NCBI GenBank assembly: GCA_035236585.1
Contig: CP141135.1
Coordinates: 4,994,001 to 5,058,000 of the forward strand
Source: Warburgia ugandensis
Lineage: Eukaryota; Streptophyta; Magnoliopsida; Canellales; Canellaceae
Length of the DNA stretch: 64,000 nucleotides
Direction: 5' to 3'
The notes below the pieces were generated by a model. That model was not told the DNA's origin and searched no databases. It saw only the letters and a program-made list of their open reading frames with translations. Below are positions 44,701-56,200 of the stretch, in pieces. Made by a program: the position numbers and the translations under genes. The stretch's first letter is position 1. Every line of letters begins with the position of its first letter.

Positions 44701-47700
44701 ATTGGCCTAGTCTCCAGTTGCATGTTGCCAACACCATTGGGCAATGCCGTAATTGTCAACTGGTAAAGAAGGGCAAACAGAATACAGGATTGTACACCCT
44801 TTTGCCAGTGCCACATGCCCCATGGCAACATTTGAGTATGGACTCCATGCTTGGACTACCCGAGACTATTAGAAAACACGATTCCATATTTGTCGTTGTG
44901 GACCATTTTTTTAAAATGGGTCACTTCATTCCTTGTTCTAAGACAGTTGATAGCAATCTACAATCGCCAATATTTTTTTTTTTTTTAGTTAGTAGTCTGG
45001 TTACATAGATTACCAAAGTCCATAGTGTCTAACAGGAATATTAAGTTTGTCGACTACTTTTTGAAGACTCTATGGTACATGATTGGCATAGGCTTCAGTT
45101 CTCCTCTACTTACCACTCACAGACGGATAGTCAGATAAAAGTTGTGAATAGAAGCCTAGCAAATCTGTTGAGGTGCTTAGTGGAGGGCACATTAAGAGTT
45201 GGGACACCGTTTTACCAATTGCTAAGTTCACATATAACAATTTTGTTAATAGGACAACTTTTATGAGTCCCCTTGAGGTCATTCACAGGTAAAAGCCCAG
45301 GATGCCTATAGATCTCATACGCATGTCTACATCACATAGTTCATATAAGTCACTCAGTCCTTTGCAGAGTATATATATGATTTGCATTCTAAGATCAGAC
45401 GGAGGATTAGTTTAAGTAACAAGAAATATAAATTTGCTTTTAATTGCACAAGCAACAAGGTATTTCAACCAGGTCATCATGTCATGGTCCGCATAAGACC
45501 TAAGATTTTCACATAGAGTCACTTAGAAATTACAGGCTCGCAATGCTGATCCCTTTCGAGTACTGAGGAGCATAAGGGAGAACATTTATAGCTTGGAAGC
45601 CTTGAATATTCCTCCTGATTAGAGGATTAGTTCAATGTTTAATGTGGGGAATCTAGTTCCTTTTTGTCACTCCTCCAACTTCACCCATTGATCCTGGTCT
45701 TGACTCTAGCCCTGACTTGAGCACTAATCCCAGTCAACCCATCCACAGCCCTTAGCCCCTTACCCCACCCACGCAACTATTACCTCCGCAACCACAAGTT
45801 CGTCGAGCAAAAGAGCAGGCAGAGGACATATTTGATGATCAGATAGTATCCACCAAACGAGGGTTATTAGACATTCCTTGTCAAGTAGAAGGACAAACCT
45901 ACATCTTATTGTACTTGGATCACAGAGTACGAGCTTCAGAGCCTAGGTCCAAATCCTCTGAATTGTTATCGACAATTTACTACACCAAGAGCCCCACCTT
46001 TATCACGAGGCAACCATGATAATGATCACCATCTAGATGTAACTTCAAGACAAATCAAAAGTGACGGAGGAGGACCCCTATTTCATTGGGTCCTGAAGAG
46101 AGGAAGACCTCTTGCACATACATATGTATTACAGTGAATTCGCCATCCTGGGAAGATGCGCATATAAGAGAAATTGAAGACTCGGGTGTGTATGCACTAT
46201 TTGAAGACCCCACATTTTGAAGCTACATAGATGGAGGAATTTTACTGATGACCCAAGTGTATGTATATGCATTTGAAGACCCCACATGGGACACAAATAC
46301 ACTTGGGAGGTTCAATGTTTCTACTTCGACAAGGTCAAATTCTTTTTGGCTGGGGAGATTGACAAGGCCATCCCACGTTTTTTTTTTATGTTGTGTTATC
46401 GTCATTGTCATCATCATTATCATCAAGACCTTATCCCGATTAGGAGTCGGTCACATGAATCTTGTTCCTTCATTCTTCCCTATTAAGGGTTATGGCATCA
46501 TTTAGTCCCAAAGTTTTCAAATCTTTTTTCACAACTTCTATCCACATTCTTTTGGGCCTTCTCCTTGCCCTTTTAGAACCTTCGACTAGGACCGCCCCAT
46601 TCCTTCTGACTACACCCCTTTTTGGTCTACGTTGGACATATCCAAAGCATTTAAGTCTAATCTCCATCATCTTGTTACCTACTAGTGTTATTCCTAAGTT
46701 TCCTTTGATGTTTTCATTTCTAACTCTATCCTTTCTTGTCTTACCACTCATTCATCTCAGCATCCACATTTCGGCGACAATCATCCTATCTACATGTTGT
46801 TCCTTAACAGTCCAACACTCTAATCCATAGAGCATGGCCGAGTTTATAGCCATCCTATAAATATTTTCTTTCAGTTTGAGTAGCACCCTTGGATCACACG
46901 AAAACTCCAAAGGCACATCTCTATTTGTTCCAACCCGCTTGAATTATCTAGGTAATCTCCCTCTCAATCTTTCCACTCTCATGAATTATCGATCCCAAGT
47001 ATCTGAAGTGTTCTTTTAGGGGGCTTCTTTGTTGTTAATCTTTACTAGTGCTCCACTACCGCTCCTCTCCTTATTAAAATTGCATTCCATATATTGTCTT
47101 AATTCGACTAATTTTAAATCCTTTAGATTCTAATGCATCTCTCCATAACTTTAGCTTTGTGTTTATGCCCTCCCTTGTCTCATCAATCAAAGCTATATCA
47201 TCTACAAATGACATGCACCATGGAATGTCGTCGTGCAAATGTTTTGTTAACTCATCCATAACCAACACAAAAATGTACAAGCTCAGTGCCGATCCTCAGT
47301 GCAATCCTATAGAGATAGAAAAGCCATCAGTCTCTACTAATGGTCCTAACATTTGTTACATCTCCCTCATATATACCCTTAATTATGTTTATGTAACCCC
47401 ATGAAATCTCTTTCGCCCAAGACCCACCATATTAACTGTCTAGTGACCCTATCATAAGCTTTTTCTAATTTTCTAAGTCAATAAAGACCATGCGGAGGTC
47501 CTTCCTCATCTCCCTATATTTCTCTATCAATTGTCTAAGCAAGAAAATAACTTCCATGGTGGACCTCCCAAGCATGAAACCACACTGGTTTCCTAATACA
47601 CTTGTCTCATGTTGTAGCCTCTTCTCTATCACTCTTTCAAAAAATTTCATGGTATGGCTCATAAGTTTGATCCCCCGATAATTAGTGCAACTCTAGATGT

Positions 47701-50700
47701 CTCTTTTATTATGGTAAATTGGTATAATAGAGCTATTCCTCCATTCATCTGGCATTTTCTTCGATTTCACAATATTGTTAAACAATTTTGTCAACCAAAC
47801 TACCCTAGAATCTCCCATATATTTCCAAACCTCTATTGGTATATCATCAGGCCCCAGAGTCTTTCCTGATTTCATCTATTTCAAGGCCTCTTTCACTTCA
47901 AGTATTCTAATCCTACGGTCATCTCTATAATGTGGAACGTTATTTGGGTTTACAGTACTTTCAATCCCTATATTCTCAAGGTAATTATCATTTAGCAATT
48001 TTTTAAAGTAACTTTCTCATCTTTGTTTGATGCCGTTATCTTTGACTTGTACACTTTGGTCATCACTTCTAATACACTTAATGTGGTATAAGACCTTAAT
48101 CTTCGTTTCTCTTACTTTTGTGAGTTTAAACACATCTGTCTCACCTTCTCTTGTTCCTATCTATTATAGAGATCATCATATGCCTTGAGTTTACCCTCAC
48201 TTATGACTCCTTTAGTAACCTTTTTAGCATTCTTATATTACTCAATGTTATCATTATTTTTACTCCTTTGCCATTCTTTAAAACACACATTTCTTTTTAA
48301 TAACTTTTTGTACTTTTTCACTTCACCACCAAGTTTCCTTTGTTGGTTGCGTTTTACCTTTAGATGCTCCTAAGACATCTTTTGCCACTTTCTTAATGGA
48401 CATGGTCATATTAGTCCACATGGTGTTTACTTCTGTTTCATCATTCCAATTTTTCCTTCTACTATCAACTTGTTTGTAAATGATGTTATCTTCTCTCCTT
48501 TTAAGTTCCACCACTTAGTTTTTGAGCATCTATTAAATGCATTTGCTTTCTTCCATATTTTGATGTAGATATCCATAACCATTAAACTATGTTGTGAGGT
48601 TAGACTCTCACCAGGTATCACCTTACAATCCTTACACATTGATCTTTAGGCATTCCTAAGTAGGAAAAAGTCTATTTGGCTTTTATATGGTCCACTTTTA
48701 AAGGTTATTAAATGTTCATCCCTCTTCTTAAAGTATGTGTTTGTTATAGCTAGGTTATATGCTAAGGCAAAATCAAGAATAGCTTCCCCTATCTCATTTC
48801 TTTCTCCAATACCATAAACCCCATGTACCTAATATATTCTTCTTTTTCTTTTCCAACATGACCATTAAAATCGTCTCCTATAAATATCTCCTCTATGTTG
48901 GTAATGTCTTACATGACTGAGCTCTATATCTTCCCAAAAATGTCTCTTGATTCTATCCTCTAACCCTACTGGTGGTGCGTATGCACTAATAACATTTAGG
49001 ATCTTCTCTCCTAGAACAAGTTTTATTAGTATAATTCTATCACCAGTTCTTTTAACATCTACAATTTTATCCTTTAATTATTTATCTACAATTATCCCTA
49101 CACAATTTCTATTATTGCCCTCTCCTACGTACCAGAGCTTATATCCATTGATTTCTCTAGTTTTAGCCCATTTTCACTTGATTTCTTAGATACAAGCGAT
49201 GTTGACTCTCCTACGCTTCATAATATCCACTAACTCTAGACTCTTACATTTCAATTTGCCTATATTATATGTGGCAATATGAATATTGTTCTCTTGACCT
49301 AGCCAATTTGCCCATGCACTTCTTGAACGGCATGGGAAACCATGCATACTTTCCACTACACCTGGGTTCTGATGTAGAGCATCGCTTCCTAGGGAATGCT
49401 CTAGCAACCCTTTCCTATTTTCCATTATACTCAGGAGTTGATGCAACGCATAGTTTACGAGGAACGCCCTAACCTGAGGAAATGTCATAAATCGAATCAT
49501 GCAGGGAGTTTGCCATGGAATTTCCTTGTCAACTGGCACTTGACGCAAAACCCTCCTTTATCTGGGCTTAGGACCAGCTACGATAAAATCATGTAGAACT
49601 AAAACCACACAAGTGGAATTTTGATATTATGTTATAGTTTAGTTCTTTTTCTTTTACTATGAATACTTACCACTAAGGGTATTGGGTTTATTAGTGTGAT
49701 GTGACTCAAGTAGGGGAATTTTGTATTTTTTTCTAAGTTAGGGTTGGATGTCCCCTACTTAAAATCTTTTTCTCTTTTTTGTCAGAAGTTTATTTATGAA
49801 TAATGAACAGAGATTTCAATAGACTTAGTGGATTCCTGTTCTACTTTCCTTCCTGTGAGTGTGAAGTCACGTTCGGTACGAGGCCAAGGTAATTTCATTT
49901 CAGCTTGATCTGTTATTTCAGTATTTTTTATAATTTATTTTTTTTCAAATGATTTCTGTACTGCGTGAGGTTACATGACTGCTTTGATAATAATTTTTAA
50001 TTGTTATCCTATGCTAAATTCTTAGAAATCCTAGATCCGAAACTTAATCAAGACTGTTAATCAATCAAAGGGATGGTTCAGATCGAAGCTTCAATTTTAC
50101 CTTAATCGTTGGAGATCTAGGATGATCTGAAGATCTTGTACTTCATTGTAGGTCATTCATGCTCATTTAGGCTGTTTTTCTGCATCAAAAGTACTATTGA
50201 TAGTTTAATTTATATTTTCTTTTTTTAAATTGATTCTGATCTAATCTTAGCATATAGATTAGGCTATATTGCATGCTGTCCTACATCATGGCATCATTGG
50301 TATGTGCCTATGTATGTTGTGAGGGTGAATGGATGCGTCATTCCAAGTCTGTGAATGGGCATGGGAAAACTATATATGCATTTCCTTATTTGGATAGCAG
50401 AACTCTTTACTTCATGTAATACTTTTGTGATTGAATGTCAGTAGCTTTTCAGGAATTATCAGTCTTTAACAACTATTCATCAAAGTAACTAATCAATAAG
50501 TTTTCATTAAATAACTACTCGTGATATTGAAGGTATGATATCACATGATATTTTTATACCAAAACCCAACTTGATATTGGGAGATAAACTAAATGGTACA
50601 GATAGCTCCCTCCAGTGGGAAACAAAAATACTAGAGTCTAGACCGAGAAAATGGAATCCATTCCACATATACTCAGTTCATAAGGTATAAAGTTGCCTGA

Positions 50701-53165
50701 GCTTTTGTCCTTTTTTTGTCTTTTTGTTGTGTCAACTGAAGCAAGATGAGCAGCAACAACCAAAATTAAAAGGCAGAGATCAAAAGGCATTAACTTGGTA
50801 TCAAAACTATCCTTGTGTTAAGTATAGAACATATCCTGGGTAAAAAGTACTCTCCATAGGACAGAGTAGGTAGCAGTCCAGGCAAAAAAAAATACTAAGA
50901 TGGCCAAAACTTCCACGCACTGTGACTTGAAGAGACTAAAGAATAACAACATAAACAACAACAATTACTTGTCATGCTTTTAGAGCTTATTTGAACTTAC
51001 ACTTGAATGAAATAAGTGAGAGAAGTTTGCTGCGAAAAGGAAAAGGCTGACAGCACCAATAGTGAATTGAATTAAACAGGCAGCAGCAGAATCAATTACA
51101 AAATGATGAAGATTATCATAATGGTTTTCATAAATTAGAAATGGTTAACGCGTTTAGAAGGAAACACAATTTTCATGGGAAAACCAGATTGATGCAGAAA
51201 ACTGGAAGATAAATAATCTGGAAAGATGTTAATGTCATGGTTCGCCACATTTTCCCAAATATTTTGCTAAAGATGTGGAGAAAGTACAATTCCACATATA
51301 GTGTATCTATTTTCCTCAAGTTTGGCTCAAACTGTACACCACAGGCTTATACAGCCATGTCTCCTGAATTTCGTTATCTTACATTCTTCTATCCTATAAC
51401 AGTCTCATTCACCGGTGCTCTGCGATGACTAACAAAAAAGTGTCATATGAACGTAGCAGCCATAATCTCATCATGAGTATGAGAAAAATCACAACAAGAA
51501 AAGAAACAATTGTCCCAGATATACAGGATGGCAATATTGCATCAACGGATTAAAGGATCATAAAGTTACAAAGAACACAGACAACTTGTTTTATCTATGA
51601 CTCAAACAGAACAAAAACAAACAGGAGTACAGGAGAAGTGTTTCCAACAAGGAATCACATCTTAGAGGCAATTCACCGCGCAAGATGAATAGCATCATCA
51701 GATTGAGAAAAATACCCAATCGAGCAAGAAAAAAGAACCACAATACTGCATATAATGCAGAGATCACATAAAGTTGAAAATTAAAAAATAAGAACAGGCA
51801 TACCTAATTGACTCCACATCTCATAATCCAGTGTGCTATCCTGGCCTTCAAGAGCAGGGACGCGTGATAAAATATCATGCATCTTGCATATGGCAACTTC
51901 TACATTGCTGTGGAAGAATACAAAATTAGATAGCATTACAGCAGTAATGAAAGAAAAGGAGCTAAATCTGCATCCCCAAACTCAAAAAGTGAGGTGCAAA
52001 CAAAACCAATCAATTACCTAAGTGCAACATCTAAGCATCAGACAAATGCTGAAAAAGAAGATACAATAATGAAAAGTAAATAGCACCAATGAACATGGAA
52101 CGTAAATTTCTTGCAATTTCAGTAAGTATGAAGAGCCACCAAACATAATACCAGAATTTTTTCAAACCTATTAATGCAAAAGGGAAATCTACACAGTTTA
52201 GAACTCTTCACTTTTGTCATACAAAAATACCACCATCAAATGTTAAAAATGGCAAGAGAAGGCAACAAAACTGAAACATAGATATGTAGAGAATCAAGAA
52301 TGAAACTACAAATGGGAAAGGCAATACGAGCTGCCAAAGAAGAAAGTTTCCCCCTTGGCTACCACATATGCCATGGAAAGAGGAACAAGAACTGAGCAAT
52401 CATACCTATTTCATTGTCCTTAAGGTGTTATGTAGGAGAAAGACTACTTACTGAGGGAGTTAGAACTCTGGGAATTTCCTAGTTCTAATGTAAATCCTTT
52501 TACCAATTGGATTACTTATCATGTTTGAATGACGGTCTAACTAACTGGGCCACAGTACCATGTTATGCATTGAAGGAGTTTTGGACAAAAAGAAACAAGC
52601 ATATCTGTAAAGGAGGAAAAAGAAATTATTCAAGAAACATCATTCACTAGTGTCAAAGGAACTTTCAGCATTTGTGAAGACATAGAATTTTGGTTCAACC
52701 AATTATCTACCTCTAAAGTACTTGGAGGCTCATAATCAGAAGTAATATAAACCTTCAAAATTAAAAGATGGCTTCATCCTTCAGATTAGATTGCCAAATA
52801 TAATCTTCATGGTATTCATTTGGGTATCCATATACATAAGTGGGGTGTCATTACAAATGAGAAAGTGCATCATGATAGAACACTTTGGAACAATCCATGT
52901 GGAAAACCCCAAAAAGGCAAAAAAAGAGGGAACCCAACTGTCTTGACAATGATAAAAAAAAAAATTGATTCACTCTTCGTGTATGCATAAATTTGTTACT
53001 GCTTTTTCATTGTCAAAGACAGATAGTGATGCAACAGCAGCCAAATGTTAAAGTGAATGAGAGTTAATAGGTGACTAACCTCGATCCAGAAATAGGCCCG
53101 CCTTCATCGTGTTGTCCAACATTTCCACTGTCTAATATGAAATAAAACGATGAGTAAACGTAAAG

Positions 53166-53254
<89 letters not shown>

Positions 53255-56200
53255 AAAAATTCCAATATGTAAAGGCATATTATCTTTATAAATATAAACA
53301 TAAAATATATGTAACTAGGAAATGAACTCATCATGCTTCTAAAAGAGAACCAAATGACAGAATTGTTTAGTCTATAAAGGGAAAACAAAGTTCCTGAACT
53401 TTGACTGAACAAGCTGCAAAGCCATGAAGAAGCAATTACCAGTAACATCTGCTGGCTCCAAACTCCTCGAGAACTTTTCCAGGCTAATACAAGTGAAATA
53501 ACTGCACGAGGAAAGAAACATTAAAAAGAAAATGCTGGAATGCAGCAACAGCACGGTGTGCATCTATTAGCAGCACCAGACAATGAAGACAATTTAAGTA
53601 AAAGATGATGGTATATATGTGTATAGGTTCTACAGAAACCACATAATTGGCAAGGAAAGATGAAATATCTACAGCATGTACAGTTTGATCCCCTTTGACC
53701 ACAATAACGTAGTACAACATAAGTAAGTGAAAAAACAAAGCATATACTGCAAGTGATAAACTCAACATGTGACATAGAATTTTCAATTACTTGGATGAAA
53801 GTAGAAACTATAGCAGAAACCTGCAGTTCAGTGACTCAAATGCAAAACAAAAAGATTTGTCAAACAAAAAGAAGTTACACCTTATTACTACAACAACTAT
53901 GACAACAGTGTTATTTCTGCTAAACCATCTCCATTAGCTTCAACCATAATCAGGCTCAAAGTTCCTCTAAGTTTGTCAAGAAAATAAAAACAACTAAATC
54001 TGTTATAAAACAGCCCAATGTGTGACAGAGCACCTTATCAAAATATAATTTCTCACAAAATTCAAATGCATTGAACTTCTTTCCCCAAACAAATAATAAG
54101 CTGCATGTAGATGAGTACTACTACTACTTGTTTCTTGCAATCTAACCAGACTGGGTTGCAACCTGCCCCAAAAGAACAAGACTGCATTAGCAAAATATCC
54201 CTTTATATGCTCAATCTTGAGTCCCTCGAGACAGTGGAATACTGTTGACCAATCCTCCACATCATCACAGTATTATTAATGCACTTCAGTTTCTTACTCT
54301 CACCTGCCAGACATCATACATCAAGGCAGTAGTATTATCTGGAGTATCCATAAGCCGCTCACTTAAATACAACAATATTTCAAATGGAACTGCCTCATCT
54401 ACAAATGGCCTATATTGCTGCATAGTCACCCAAATACAAGACCTCACATTTATCTCCACTAAACTATAAACAGAAGTTGACAATATTAGCAGTATTATGA
54501 AATATGGTTCATAAGCTTGAACCAAGAACATGGAAATCAATTACAACCATCTGGAGGAGATCCCTTGCAGAAAATTTAGAGACCTTTTTCCTTCCCCATA
54601 TCAACCGCAGACGTGCAACCACCAACACATCCTTGAACGGAGGACTTTAATGGCTCAGAGGCAAGCTGTGTTTCAGCTATCATCACCATCAAATTTAAAT
54701 TGAGGAGTTACCTTAAGTGATTATATGATTAGCTTATTTACTGAATATTCTTCTTTTACCCCCAAGACCAGTATACCTTTTTGAAGCTTTAATTCTGCTT
54801 AACATAATGAGAATTGCAATTTAAAATATCTGTCAAGAAAATTTAAGTTTCCCTAGCATAAGAACACATGAAATTCTTCACAGTTACATCGCTGGATTGA
54901 ATCAAGAAACATGAATAAAAGAATAGCATTAGTTCAAAAAATGAATATAGATGATTACACATCCAATCCGTAGTTACTATCATAATGAAGGGTAAGTAAA
55001 TAGTCCATACCGAACATCAATATACTTGAAAAACTTTGATGCAAGCAATTCTAACGCAAAATCAACAGAAGCAGTTGAATGCACCTGCAACAAACCAAGG
55101 ATAAGGAAAGATTTAAATACTGAGGGAAAAATAAACACGGCAAAGACAAAGATGATAATAATCCCTACGAGAAAACATGTGAACCAGAGATAACACAGAA
55201 TCTCCAGAAGGAACCATATCAAAGACTGAAGGAATAAACAATCCACATAAATCCAGATGGTAATGAGACTAGATACTCTATGTCATTTCAACGATACAAA
55301 CAAGGATGAAACAAGGACATGCCAAAGGGAAATAGGGGAAAGAACAGCTTCAGTTGGAGTTCTTTTTTGCCCAAAGAGATATATGGTGCTTTCTTCGATG
55401 AAGAATGGTTTCTCTATGCAAGTTACAAACTAGATCCCAAAAAGGGCAGCCCAGTGCACAAAGAACCCCGCGTATGCAAGGTCTGGGGAAGAGGCAGACC
55501 ACAAAGAGTTTATAGTACGCAACCTTACCTTGCATTTTTGCAAGAGACTGTTTTCATGCCTCAAACCCATGACCTCCAGGTCACACGACAACAATTCAAT
55601 CATTATGCCAAGGCTCCCCTCTTTTTATGCTTAGAAACAAGTCAATTTTCCAAAAGAGGGAAGGCCAGTTAAACACACTATGGATTCTAATGAAAGTTGA
55701 AATAAGAAGACATACCCCTGTACAGATCTCCTGCAAGGAGACATATTTCAGATGAGCTGTCCAGGACCTTAATCTTTGAAGGGGCCTAGCTTACGTCATT
55801 AGCTGCATTTAACCAATATCTCCATAAGGAGGATAGCAACAGAGAATTTGGAGATTCTGGATTTTACTGATACTGCTCCATTATATTAGATGCATGCTCC
55901 TAGATGACAAATCCAGTTCCATTATCTTACACACACTCCTTGATTGACAAGCATTTCCATAAAGTGGAGGTAGACTTGGCAGAGATGTTTTAATAATCAG
56001 GACACTGTAAGTCCAGCATTTTTCTGGTTGAATCACCTATTACGTCAGTCTTTGTGTTATATTAGCTATATCTGGTGCTTTCATGTAGCACAGAGCAGTT
56101 TTGTGTTTGAATAGCTTCATCTGCTACTTTCATGTAAGCACATCTGTTTGAGACTGTTGTCCTACATGCCTCCAAATTAGTGAAGGTTTTTCTGCCATTA

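Larger units (their letters stand above)
40356..50288 (+). mobile_element. Ty3-type LTR retrotransposon, full length but dead
   Basis: Two LTRs (40356-41031 and 49592-50288) with TG...CA ends flank a gag-pol region. The target duplication TGGCA occurs at 40351-40355 and 50289-50293. A primer-binding site TGGTATCAGAGC directly follows the left LTR. Domains in order on the plus strand: gag, CCHC knuckle, protease, reverse transcriptase, RNase H, integrase, which is the Ty3 order. Every domain carries stops or frameshifts. An RTE LINE interrupts it just before the right LTR. The LTRs differ by many substitutions and small indels, so the insertion is old. Confidence 0.9.
37969..51803 (-). other. 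NOC4 intron 6 (13.8 kb, transposon-filled)
   Basis: The exon 6 donor (GTATGC after codon 249) and exon 7 acceptor (GATTTAG) flank 13,835 nt. Inside are a Ty3-type LTR retrotransposon (40356-50288) with a nested RTE LINE, a 44-bp RTE 3'-end insertion (40164-40207), a CT/CA microsatellite and a 49-bp tandem duplication. Between 50294 and 51803 I see only AT-rich non-coding sequence, and the same is true of 39000-40147 apart from these items. No cellular exon was recognised inside. Exon 6 to exon 7 keeps reading phase and both flanks match the linker expected between the N-terminal part and the NOC domain. Confidence 0.85.

Noticed and set aside
45800-46130. Chromodomain at the end of the Ty3 integrase
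   Set aside because: A few suggestive residues occur, but frames are broken and no convincing chromodomain signature remains.
46462-49189. Several plus-strand frames rich in Leu, Ser and Pro
   Set aside because: They are antisense to the nested RTE LINE.
55319-55672. 117-codon plus-strand frame
   Set aside because: Most of it is an Au SINE read antisense inside NOC4 intron 2.
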